Part shown: positions 27,239 to 35,004 of the stretch, piece by piece
Layout: every line of letters begins with the position of its first letter
How positions within the stretch are numbered: the stretch's first letter is position 1
Assembly (NCBI RefSeq): GCF_900115605.1
Contig: NZ_FOXC01000024.1
Span: 1 to 43,027 of the forward strand
Source of the DNA: Halolactibacillus halophilus
GTDB taxonomy: Bacteria; Bacillota; Bacilli; Bacillales; Amphibacillaceae
Reading direction: 5' to 3'
DNA: 43,027 nucleotides
Made by a program: the position numbers and the translations under genes
The notes under the pieces: model-generated
Databases searched by the model: none
The model's input: only the letters and a program-made list of their open reading frames with translations
What the model was told of the DNA's origin: nothing

Positions 27239-29107
27239 TTATAAAAATGTTGTCATGATTTTATTAGAATTATTTACTAGTTCAGTAGGTGTTAGAACAA
27301 TATCTAAATAGTCATCTGAATTAGTTACAATAACAGGAGTTATTACAGAATACCCCTTTTCCTTAATTGCTTCAATATCAAATTCTAACATCAAATCACC
27401 TTGTTTAATTGTATCACCTTTTTCTACATGGGATGTAAAGTGAAGGCCATTTAAATTAGTCGTATCTATTCCAACATGAATGAGAAGCTCTACACCACTT
27501 TTACTTTTTATACCAATCGCATGTTTTGAATTTAATACAGTAACAACTTCCCCCTCGAATGGAGCAAAGACTTTACCCTCTGAAGGGATAATGGCTACTC
27601 CTTTACCCATCAAATTCTGTGAAAACACTTTATCTTCGACTTTTGATAGATCTTGAACCTTACCTTCTATTGGACTAAATATTTCTGTACTATTATCAAT
27701 ATATTGTTTAGAACCATCTTTATTTTTTGTTTTTGTATTAGATTCTTCATCGTTTTCTTCATCAATACCTGCAACTATAGTAAGAACACATGCAATTGCG
27801 AAAGCTGCTATAACCCCAATAATAATATAGATAAACTTATCTGCTGTATTATTTGTAAGACTTAGCAATCCAGGGACACCTGGAGAAACAGTTTTTGCAT
27901 TCACAAGCATAAAGAAGCCAGCTACAATAGCCGCAGAAATACTCCCTGCAAAAAACGGTTTTTTGAATTTTAAATTGACACCATAAATAGCTGGTTCAGT
28001 AATTCCAAATGTTGCAGTAAAAGAGCTGGTAGCAGCTAAAGATTTTGTGGTTTTATTCTTAGCGATAAAGAAGACCCCTAAAGCAGCACCGGCTTGAGCA
28101 AAGTTTGCGGCAAGAGCGCTGGTCATAAGCAGTGTAAAACCTTGTTCTCCAATTTGTTGAACTTGAATTGGTATCAACGAATAATGAGCGCCAAACATAA
28201 CTAAAATTGGTCTAAAGAATCCTAAAACTGCACCTGAAATCACACCACCAACATCAAAGAAATTATTAACGCCAGAAGAAATTAAATTACCTAAGTAAGT
28301 ACCGATAGGTGCAAGAGCTATTAATTCAAAAGGTACCATGATAACTAAAACAAGAACAGGTGTTAATACTATTTTTAAAAATGAAGGAACTACTTTGTCT
28401 ACAACTTTATAAACATGACTTAAAACCCAAACCGCTAAAATAATAGGTATAACTGAACTTGAATAGTTAACTATAGGTAGCGGCAAACCAAGAAAGTCCA
28501 TTGTGACACTTTCGGTACTGTTAAAAGCTGGTGCTAAATTTAATATATCTGGGTGCATAAGCCCAGCAGCTAAAGCCATAGCAAGTGGTTCTTTTGTTTT
28601 AAAAACTCTCGCAGCTCCAATAGCCAAGAAGAAAGGTAGAAAATAAATAACGCTATTACCAACCATACTAAGTATGGTAATTAAGCCTGATTCAGGATCA
28701 ATTAGTCCTGTTGCAATAAGCAATGTTACAAGTCCGTTAATTAAACCAGCTCCAGCGACTGCTGGCATTATAGGTGTGAATATGCCTACTATAATTTGTA
28801 TAGCCTTATTAAACCAGTTATCGTCATTTTTTTTATTATTTTCTTCAGTGTCTTCTGTTCTAATATTTGTCATTTTGATAATTTCTCCATAAACAGCAGC
28901 TACTCTATCACCAACAATCACTTGCGTTTGACCACCATTATTTTGTGCTTTGAGAACACCATCCAGCTTATTTAACTCAGCTAAATTAACTTTGCTTTCA
29001 TCCTTAACAACAAACCGTAGTCTTGTAAAACAATGTGTTAATCTCAATACGTTTTTTTCACCACCGACAAGTTCAATGGTCTTAGTAGCAATTTTTTTGT
29101 TATCCAT
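27239..29107 (-). CDS. bglP: PTS beta-glucoside permease IIBCA
   Basis: This 622-residue membrane permease imports and phosphorylates beta-glucosides. The IIB domain comes first, with phosphocysteine in LTHCFTRLRFVV at about residue 26. The IIC domain follows (about 100-450), with GLINGLVTLLIATGLI and FGITEPAIYGVNLKFKKPF. After an Asp/Glu/Asn/Lys-rich linker the C-terminal IIA domain begins at about 470, with the phosphohistidine in LLIHVGIDTTNLNG. The ATG at 29107 has CGAGGAG upstream. A LicT-controlled terminator with a 19-nt U-tract lies just before it. Its IIA domain could also serve the IICB permease at 21603. Confidence 0.95.
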   Translation of the reverse strand: MDNKKIATKTIELVGGEKNVLRLTHCFTRLRFVVKDESKVNLAELNKLDGVLKAQNNGGQTQVIVGDRVAAVYGEIIKMTNIRTEDTEENNKKNDDNWFNKAIQIIVGIFTPIMPAVAGAGLINGLVTLLIATGLIDPESGLITILSMVGNSVIYFLPFFLAIGAARVFKTKEPLAMALAAGLMHPDILNLAPAFNSTESVTMDFLGLPLPIVNYSSSVIPIILAVWVLSHVYKVVDKVVPSFLKIVLTPVLVLVIMVPFELIALAPIGTYLGNLISSGVNNFFDVGGVISGAVLGFFRPILVMFGAHYSLIPIQVQQIGEQGFTLLMTSALAANFAQAGAALGVFFIAKNKTTKSLAATSSFTATFGITEPAIYGVNLKFKKPFFAGSISAAIVAGFFMLVNAKTVSPGVPGLLSLTNNTADKFIYIIIGVIAAFAIACVLTIVAGIDEENDEESNTKTKNKDGSKQYIDNSTEIFSPIEGKVQDLSKVEDKVFSQNLMGKGVAIIPSEGKVFAPFEGEVVTVLNSKHAIGIKSKSGVELLIHVGIDTTNLNGLHFTSHVEKGDTIKQGDLMLEFDIEAIKEKGYSVITPVIVTNSDDYLDIVLTPTELVNNSNKIMTTFL

Positions 29108-29138
29108 GTTTTTCTCTCCTCGTTTTCATACTATATTT

Positions 29139-29218
29139 AAAAAAAAAAAAAAAAAAATGACCAAAAGAGTGAAATAATCACTTTTTTTGGTCATGCCTGA
29201 TCTAATCAGTAACAATCC
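29139..29218 (-). promoter_or_regulatory. LicT RAT antiterminator and overlapping terminator before bglP
   Basis: On the minus strand GGATTGTTACTGATTAGATC then AGGCATGACC (plus 29189-29218) closely fits the ribonucleic antiterminator consensus. Its last bases overlap the terminator stem ATGACCAAA...TTTGGTCAT (plus 29157-29194), which is followed by an exceptional run of 19 U residues (plus 29139-29157). The RAT begins at the licT stop codon. Binding of active LicT should block the terminator. Confidence 0.9.
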
Positions 29219-30054
29219 TATTCTGTTTTACGTAATCTATTAATGTGTAATATTAAATATAATTTTTCATCATCTGAACATTTCCACGAATAATTATCCA
29301 ATAAATATGTTTCAATTTTTTCAATACATTTATAGGATTCGTAATGTTCATTCTTAAGAATTTCAAGAATATCACTATGTTTACTTTGTGGAATATCAGC
29401 ATCAATTTGTCGGATGACAAAGTAACGTATATGTGTTGCGAAACGATTAAAATTTGTTCTATTTTCATCAAACTCAAGGTTAAAAGAATACTTTACTATA
29501 GAAATAATATCACGAATAATTTTGGTAACCATTTTAGTTGTATGAATATCACCTATGTCAATTTGAGCATTTATAAAATGGAAGGCAATTAATATTACTT
29601 CACTTGAAGGTAAACTAATACCTGTTTGATCTTTTATAATCTTTAATGCAAGTTCTCCAACCTTAGTTTCTTCAGGATAGATATTTCTTATTTCCCATTC
29701 TATTGGGCTTCTAATAGGAATATCATCTTCAAATCTCTTTATAGAAGAATTAATGTGATCTGTAAGGTTCAGTATCAAACTCTGATTTAAATCCTTATTT
29801 AAAATCTTCTTTCCTTCTTCGATAATCTTCTCAGTAAGCACAATATGCTCCATTGGTATGCCTGATAAAATTTCAAAAAGTTTATTGTTCTTTTTGTCAC
29901 TAGGAGCTTTGAATATTTTTTCGATACGAGATTTATCCTCTAGTTCGTAAGGGATTTCATTAAACCCCACGCCTTTACCGAGAATAATAAATTCTTCTTT
30001 TTCTCTGTTAATTGCTAACGCTACATTATTGTTAATCTTTTTTATAACACGCAC
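29218..30054 (-). CDS. licT: BglG/LicT-family transcriptional antiterminator
   Basis: This 278-residue RNA-binding regulator has an N-terminal CAT domain (MRVIKKINNNVALAINRE to about residue 55) that binds RAT RNA. Two PRD domains follow, with candidate phospho-His residues in LTDHINSSIK (about 105), IAFHFINAQI (about 160), FATHIRYFVI (about 210) and LILHINRL near the C terminus. It should permit bglP-bglA expression when beta-glucosides are present and preferred sugars absent. The start is GTG at 30054 with GGGGGG 7 nt upstream. A second RAT lies in its own leader. Confidence 0.94.
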   Translation of the reverse strand: MRVIKKINNNVALAINREKEEFIILGKGVGFNEIPYELEDKSRIEKIFKAPSDKKNNKLFEILSGIPMEHIVLTEKIIEEGKKILNKDLNQSLILNLTDHINSSIKRFEDDIPIRSPIEWEIRNIYPEETKVGELALKIIKDQTGISLPSSEVILIAFHFINAQIDIGDIHTTKMVTKIIRDIISIVKYSFNLEFDENRTNFNRFATHIRYFVIRQIDADIPQSKHSDILEILKNEHYESYKCIEKIETYLLDNYSWKCSDDEKLYLILHINRLRKTE

Positions 30055-30066
30055 TAATAATCCCCC

Positions 30067-30127
30067 CTATATATGTGTAAAACAGAAAGAGTATTATATA
30101 GTCATGCCTGCTTCGCAGTAACAATCT
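30067..30127 (-). promoter_or_regulatory. Second RAT element in the licT leader
   Basis: On the minus strand AGATTGTTACTGCGAAGCAG then GCATGAC (plus 30101-30127) is a good RAT. No U-tract terminator follows. Instead CTATATA (plus 30095-30101) can pair with TATATAG (plus 30067-30073), which directly abuts the G-rich ribosome binding site of licT (plus 30062-30067). Confidence 0.7.
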
Positions 30128-30192
30128 ATAATTATTTTAATTATTATTTTGTCTTTTTTCTCAAACAATATTTTCATTTGCTTTATTAATAT

Positions 30193-30248
30193 ATATTATA
30201 AATCCTGAATTGTAAAGTCAAATTCATAAACTTTTTAACACGCTTACA
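30193..30248 (-). promoter_or_regulatory. licT-bgl operon promoter with possible cre site
   Basis: On the minus strand TTGACT (plus 30216-30221) and TAATAT (plus 30193-30198) are 17 nt apart. Thirteen nt upstream of the -35, TGTAAGCGTGTTAA (plus 30235-30248) fits the CcpA cre consensus with two mismatches, which would be a usual control for a bgl operon. Confidence 0.65.
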
Positions 30249-30261
30249 AAAACAGTCTTCT

Positions 30262-30335
30262 TCTTCGAGCGCGTAAAGGGCTTTGCCCAACGGTAAGGAG
30301 AGAATGAATGTCGGTTGGGCGATAAGTCCAAAGAA
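30262..30335. repeat. Structured noncoding stretch, possible IS left end or diverged repeat
   Basis: It contains a short palindrome GGGCTTTGCCC and a CCCAAC / GTTGGG inverted repeat with a loop of about 22 nt, then GCGATAAGTCC, which recalls the GCGATAAAT of copy A. It lies upstream of the tnpA remnant at 30399. The link to repeats A-D is weak. Confidence 0.3.
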
Positions 30336-30398
30336 TTTTTTATCCTTTTTCAGAATGCGCTATAATCAGTCTTATAAAATATATAGATTGGTATAATA

Positions 30399-30574
30399 AT
30401 GAATTTTGACAGCAACAATCATTCAATGTTCCAAATGTATTCCCTTGCATTAGTTGTGAAGTATCAAAGAGACGTAATATTTGTATCTTTACATGAAAAA
30501 TATAATCTGACACTACCATGACTGAACTGTGGCATATCGTCTTCTCCTTATGCTCAAACAGGTTACCACCATGA
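30399..30574 (+). pseudogene. tnpA: Decayed IS200/IS605-family TnpA transposase
   Basis: A 40-codon frame begins MNFDSNNHSMFQMYSLALVV and continues KYQRDVI, matching from memory the start of the small tyrosine (Y1) transposases with a DSN-HSVFLLYYHLVLVVKYRR pattern. A deletion of roughly ten residues precedes EKYNLTLP and a stop (30519-30521). The next frame carries MTEL...SNRL, resembling the later TELSKF...SSRL block. The HUH motif and catalytic Tyr are missing, so it is dead. TATAAT-like boxes occur just upstream. It lies between the bgl and multidrug ABC modules, on the opposite strand. Confidence 0.6.
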
Positions 30575-30585
30575 TTTGAGATAAT

Positions 30586-32418
30586 TTATGCAATATTAGC
30601 ACTTAATTGATAATATCTACCTTTGATCTCCATTAGTTCTGCATGATTACCCTGTTCAACAATTCTGCCATGTTCAAGAACGACGATTAAATCACTGTTT
30701 TTAACAGTGGATAATCGGTGGGCAATAACAAAACTTGTTCTATCCTTCATCAACTCATCCATACCACGTTGAACTAGTATTTCTGTACGTGTATCAATGC
30801 TAGAGGTGGCTTCATCAAGAATCAAGGCAGGTGGGTCTGCCACGGCTGCTCTTGCTATGGCCAGTAACTGTCGCTGTCCTTGCGAAAGATTAGCCCCGTC
30901 TCCCGTCAACTCTGTCTCATAACCTTTTGGAAGTCTAGATATAAAACTGTCAGCATTAGCTAGCTTTGCTGCCTTTATACAAGCCTCATCTGTCGCATCC
31001 AGACGTCCAAAACGGATATTATCCATAATAGACCCTGTAAACAAGTGAGTGTCTTGAAGTACCAGCCCTAGGCTTCGTCTAAGATCGGCTTTTTTAATTT
31101 TATTAATATTAATTCCATCATACCTAATCTTACCTTCTTGAATATCATAAAATCTGTTGATAAGATTGGTAATCGTTGTTTTTCCTGCTCCAGTACTGCC
31201 TACAAAAGCTATTTTTTGGCCTGGTTTGGCATGAACTGTAATATTTTGAAGTACCATCTTGTCATCATTGTATCCAAAGTTCATATCAGCAATTTCAATC
31301 TCTCCTTTAACTTCCTGATAGGTTGTGGCATCCTCTGCCTTATGATAATGTTTCCATGCCCACATCTGAGTTTTCTTGTCAGTCTCTATAATATTACCGG
31401 AAGAATCTTTCTCTATATTGACAAGGGTTACATAACCATCATCAATCTCTGGAGTAGCATCCATTAATTCAAATATTCGGTCAACACCGGCAGAGGCTAT
31501 AACAATAGAATTAACTTGGCTGCTCACACGGCTGATTGGTTCATTAAAGCTCTTATTCAAGGTCAGGAATGCTACTAAGGCACCTAAGGTAAGACCTAGG
31601 TAACCGTTAATAACAAGAATTCCACCAATAATAGCACAGAGAATGTAAGAGGTATTACCCACTTGCATGCTTATAGGCATAAGAATATTTGTATATTTGT
31701 TCGCCTGATAAGCACTATCTCTAAGCTGATCGTTTAGCATTCTGAAATTGTCTAGGTTTTCCTCTTCGTGATTGAAGACTTTAATAACTTTCTGGCCGCT
31801 AACCATCTCTTCAATGTAGCCATTAACCGCACCAATATCTCTCTGTTGCTGGCCAAAATATTTTCTGGCTGCTTTAATAATCTTTGATGAAAATAGAAGC
31901 ATTAGAAAAACCATAGCAAGAGACATGATTGTCAGAGGGATATCTAAAATGATCATACTTATAAAAACACTGACAATAGTCACCAAACTGCTAAGAAGTT
32001 GGGGTAAACTCTGGCTTAAAAACTGTCTCAATGTATCAACATCATTAGTGTATACAGACATAATATCGCCATGGGAATGAGTATCAAAATATTGAATAGG
32101 CAGTGATTCCATATGGTTAAAAAGCTTAATACGAAGCTTCTTCATCGTTCCTTGAGAAACGGTGACCATAATTCTGTTATAGGCAAAACTGCAGACAAGA
32201 CCCACCAGATAAATTAACGCTATTTTTACCAATGCACCTACTAGAGGTGTGAAATCTGGGTTAGATACTTGAGTCAAGGGCGTAATATAATCATCAATAA
32301 GGGTTTCAATAAAAGTCATTCCAATAACTGTCGCTACAGCTGAACCAATAACCCCCAATAGTACAGCCAACATATGTAGCTTATAATCTTCCATAAGTAA
32401 TTTAAACAATCGTTTCAT
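30586..32418 (-). CDS. ABC exporter half-transporter with consensus ATPase site (LmrD/BmrD-like)
   Basis: This is a type IV exporter half: six transmembrane helices (about residues 1-320) and a nucleotide-binding domain. Walker A is GSTGAGKTT (about 410), the signature is LSQGQRQ (about 510), and Walker B ALILDEATSSID has the catalytic Glu; the H-loop is IAHRLST. A roughly 40-residue insert before the ATPase domain (ETDKKTQMWAWKHYHKAED) is typical of the larger subunit of heterodimeric multidrug exporters. It starts 2 nt after the partner gene, with AAGGAG upstream. The substrate is unknown; drugs are the usual inference. Confidence 0.93.
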   Translation of the reverse strand: MKRLFKLLMEDYKLHMLAVLLGVIGSAVATVIGMTFIETLIDDYITPLTQVSNPDFTPLVGALVKIALIYLVGLVCSFAYNRIMVTVSQGTMKKLRIKLFNHMESLPIQYFDTHSHGDIMSVYTNDVDTLRQFLSQSLPQLLSSLVTIVSVFISMIILDIPLTIMSLAMVFLMLLFSSKIIKAARKYFGQQQRDIGAVNGYIEEMVSGQKVIKVFNHEEENLDNFRMLNDQLRDSAYQANKYTNILMPISMQVGNTSYILCAIIGGILVINGYLGLTLGALVAFLTLNKSFNEPISRVSSQVNSIVIASAGVDRIFELMDATPEIDDGYVTLVNIEKDSSGNIIETDKKTQMWAWKHYHKAEDATTYQEVKGEIEIADMNFGYNDDKMVLQNITVHAKPGQKIAFVGSTGAGKTTITNLINRFYDIQEGKIRYDGININKIKKADLRRSLGLVLQDTHLFTGSIMDNIRFGRLDATDEACIKAAKLANADSFISRLPKGYETELTGDGANLSQGQRQLLAIARAAVADPPALILDEATSSIDTRTEILVQRGMDELMKDRTSFVIAHRLSTVKNSDLIVVLEHGRIVEQGNHAELMEIKGRYYQLSANIA

Positions 32419-32420
32419 CT

Positions 32421-34187
32421 TTAAGCTCCTTTCTCATCAAAATCAGCAAAGCCCTTCTCCTGATTCTTATAGATTGTTGTATAAATTTCATTGCTGTCAA
32501 GCAACTCTTCATGAGTTCCGTAGCCATTAACCCGGCCATCATCAAGCACAATGATACTGTCAGCATAAGCAATGCTTGCAATCCGCTGGGTGATAATTAA
32601 TTTGGTCGTCGCTGAAATGCTGTCGCTGAGTGATTTTCTTATTTTCATATCTGTTGCTGTATCCACAGCACTTGTTGAATCATCCAATATGAGAATCTTA
32701 GGTTCTTTCAGTAATGCTCTTGCAATACACAATCTCTGTTTCTGCCCTCCTGAGACATTACTCCCACCTTGCTCAATATAAGTATTATAGCTATCTGGGA
32801 AAGACTCAATAAAATCATGAGCACATGCCATTTTGGCCGCTTCGACACAGGCTTCATAGCTTGCCTCTTTGTTTCCCCATCGTAGATTTTCTATGATCGT
32901 CCCTGAAAATAGTTCGTTATTTTGAAGTACCACGGCCACTTCATTACGTAATGTCTCCAGGTCATAATCTCTTACATCCTTGCCACCAACCTTTACGGAT
33001 CCTTCATTAACATCATACAAACGGCTAACTAGATTAATAAGACTAGATTTAGAGCTCCCGGTTGCACCGATAATACCGATTGTCTGACCTGATTGTATCG
33101 TAAGATTAATGTCACTCAAGACATACTTCTCACTACCCTTCTTATAGCTGAAATTCACATGTTCAAACCGGATACTACCATCTGCCACTTTCATAAGTGG
33201 TTGATTAGGATTGACAATATCCGCTTTTTCATCAATAACTTCTGCAATACGTCTTGCACTGGCTGTCGACATAATAATCGTGATAAAAACCATGGTTAAT
33301 ATCATAAGGCTCATCAGAATGTTCATCAGGTAAGTAAATAAGCTAGTCAGTTGACCAGTTGTTAAGGACCCACCAACAACCATGTTTGCACCTAGCCATG
33401 AAAGGCCAAGCATTGAGCCATAAATTGCAAACATCATAATCGGATTATTAAAAGCCAGAAGACTTTCAGCCTTTACAAACTTCCTAAATAGGTTTTCAAC
33501 AGTTTTGCCAAATTTACCTTTCTCATAAGGCTCTCTTGCAAAACCCTTCACCACTCGAATACCTGTGATATTTTCCTGAACACTTGCGTTAAGGTCGTCA
33601 TAACCCGCAAAGACTTCCACATATATCGGCATAGCTAACTTGATAATCAAAGCAAGGGCAAGACCCAGAAAAATACTGACTATTAAGAACACCAAGCCGA
33701 TTTTCGGTGCAATTATAAATGACATTACGAGAGCACTTACAAGCATCAATGGAAATCTGATAAACAATCTGATAATCATTTGATATGAATTTTGCATATT
33801 CGTTACATCGGTTGTCATACGGGTCACTAAGCCTGATGTTGAAAAATTATCTATGTTAGAAAAAGAAAAGGTCTGGACATTCTCAAACATTGCCTCACGT
33901 AGATTATGGGCATAGCCTGTTGAAGCTTCTGCGGCAAACTTGGCTGCCAGCGCCCCACTAACAAGCCCTATCATAACCGTGACAAGCATAATGCCTCCAT
34001 ATAGATAAATTTGTGATAAATCTCCGTTATTGATACCACGGTCAATAATCAAAGCCATTATAAAAGGTATAGCTACATCCGTTGCCACTTCAAATACAGC
34101 AAAAATGATAGTGAGGTAACTAGGTAATTTATATTCCTTAAGTTGACTTATTAATGTTTTAATCAATTGGACTTCCTTCTTTCTCAT
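32421..34187 (-). CDS. ABC exporter half-transporter with degenerate ATPase site (LmrC/BmrC-like)
   Basis: This is the partner half-transporter: six helices, then an ATPase domain with Walker A GATGSSKSS (about 375), signature VSGGQKQR and Walker B ILILDDSTSAVD. Asp replaces the catalytic Glu of Walker B, and the H-loop reads ITQRIAS, with Gln replacing the switch His. Both are hallmarks of the noncatalytic site in heterodimeric exporters such as BmrCD and TM287/288. It overlaps marR by 29 nt from the ATG at 34187. A TTG at 34166 preceded by GGAAG is an alternative start after little overlap. Confidence 0.93.
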   Translation of the reverse strand: MRKKEVQLIKTLISQLKEYKLPSYLTIIFAVFEVATDVAIPFIMALIIDRGINNGDLSQIYLYGGIMLVTVMIGLVSGALAAKFAAEASTGYAHNLREAMFENVQTFSFSNIDNFSTSGLVTRMTTDVTNMQNSYQMIIRLFIRFPLMLVSALVMSFIIAPKIGLVFLIVSIFLGLALALIIKLAMPIYVEVFAGYDDLNASVQENITGIRVVKGFAREPYEKGKFGKTVENLFRKFVKAESLLAFNNPIMMFAIYGSMLGLSWLGANMVVGGSLTTGQLTSLFTYLMNILMSLMILTMVFITIIMSTASARRIAEVIDEKADIVNPNQPLMKVADGSIRFEHVNFSYKKGSEKYVLSDINLTIQSGQTIGIIGATGSSKSSLINLVSRLYDVNEGSVKVGGKDVRDYDLETLRNEVAVVLQNNELFSGTIIENLRWGNKEASYEACVEAAKMACAHDFIESFPDSYNTYIEQGGSNVSGGQKQRLCIARALLKEPKILILDDSTSAVDTATDMKIRKSLSDSISATTKLIITQRIASIAYADSIIVLDDGRVNGYGTHEELLDSNEIYTTIYKNQEKGFADFDEKGA

Positions 34188-34602
34188 TCTCTAAATATGT
34201 GACAATTCGAGTCATTATTCTGACATACTCACTTGCATCCTTTTCACCAAGTGCTTCAAGGATCTCACTAACATTCGTGATAGCTGTATTTTTACCTTCT
34301 TTAGAAATGCCTTTTCCTTTTTCTGTGATTTCAACGATAATCTTTCTTCTATCTCTCGGGTCCATACTTCTAGCAATCACTCCTTTTTTCTCTAAGCTAT
34401 TGAGAATACTTGCCGTTCTTGCTGTTGTAACACCTAAAAACTCTGCGATCTGAGTCGGTGTAGTCTGCTCTTGTGTATGATCGAGATAGATAAGAACACC
34501 TTTCTCTCCTTGGACATGTTTTGTACTGCCCACCTCACTGTGAAGCCTGGTCATCATTAATTGTATGCCTAATAATTCATCTGCCAATTTTCTATAGTTC
34601 AT
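34159..34602 (-). CDS. MarR-family transcriptional regulator
   Basis: This 147-residue winged-helix protein has a conserved core with TPTQIAEFLGVTTARTASIL (recognition helix about 55-75) and the wing DPRDRRKIIVEITEKG, typical of MarR. It is the first gene of an operon with the two exporter halves and its promoter is covered by two matching palindromes (34636-34676). Autorepression and control of the exporter are therefore likely. The inducer is unknown. The ATG at 34602 follows a GAGGTG site. Confidence 0.92.
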   Translation of the reverse strand: MNYRKLADELLGIQLMMTRLHSEVGSTKHVQGEKGVLIYLDHTQEQTTPTQIAEFLGVTTARTASILNSLEKKGVIARSMDPRDRRKIIVEITEKGKGISKEGKNTAITNVSEILEALGEKDASEYVRIMTRIVTYLENEKEGSPID

Positions 34603-34635
34603 TATTGCACCTCATTTTATTATTATTATTATTAA

Positions 34636-34682
34636 TTACTAATACTATTAGTAATTATAGCTAATAGTATTAGTAAAGTCAA
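34636..34682 (-). promoter_or_regulatory. marR operon promoter with two palindromic operators
   Basis: On the minus strand TTGACT (plus 34677-34682) and TATAAT (plus 34654-34659) are 17 nt apart. TTACTAATACTATTAGTAA (34636-34654) is a 9+1+9 palindrome downstream of the -10, and CTAATAGTATTAGTAA (34661-34676) is a second copy inside the spacer. Together they form a 16-bp inverted repeat. Confidence 0.8.
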
Positions 34683-34703
34683 TTAAAACTTTCTTCCGCC
34701 TAT

Positions 34704-34741
34704 AAAAAAACAGCATATCACGGATGTGATATACTATTTTT
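34704..34741. terminator. Hairpin with U-tracts on both sides
   Basis: The stem GCATATCAC / GTGATATaC (34713-34734) is flanked by seven A residues on the left and ATTTTT on the right. It can terminate transcripts from either side and would insulate the marR promoter from guaA read-through. Confidence 0.65.
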
Positions 34742-34783
34742 CATTAAGGACTATCCCCTTATATCCTTCTTCTTTTTCTTTTA

Positions 34784-34847
34784 TTTAGTTGAACGTTCTC
34801 CACCTAATGTTCTCACAAACATTAAGTAGGAGGTTCAAAAAGACACC
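34784..34847 (-). repeat. Palindromic intergenic repeat, copy D (diverged)
   Basis: Read on the minus strand: GGTGTCTTTTTGAACCTCC, a hairpin TTAATGTT / AACATTA with a GTGAGA loop, GGTGGAGAACGTTCAACTAA. It shares the GTGAGAA loop and GTTCAA end with copy C but lacks the first mini-hairpin. It lies between two terminators in the 402-nt guaA-marR gap. Confidence 0.5.
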
Positions 34848-34869
34848 ATAAAAATTAAAAGCTAACAAT

Positions 34870-34911
34870 AAAGATACCCTGATTCAAATTGAATAAAATC
34901 AGGGTATCTTT
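34870..34911 (-). terminator. Intrinsic terminator of guaA
   Basis: A perfect 15-bp stem AAAGATACCCTGATT / AATCAGGGTATCTTT with a 12-nt loop lies about 95 nt after the guaA stop codon. Confidence 0.85.
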
Positions 34912-35004
34912 CTGCGTTTAATATTATATTTATCCTATTTTTATAACATAGATTTCAAAGACTCTGTATCACTCAATTTCACTATATAGGTATATACAAT
35001 AGCC

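Noticed and set aside
32421-34187. Loss-of-function mutation in the exporter ATPase (Asp for Glu in Walker B, Gln for the switch His)
   Set aside because: These changes are the normal state of the noncatalytic subunit in heterodimeric exporters; the partner has the intact site.
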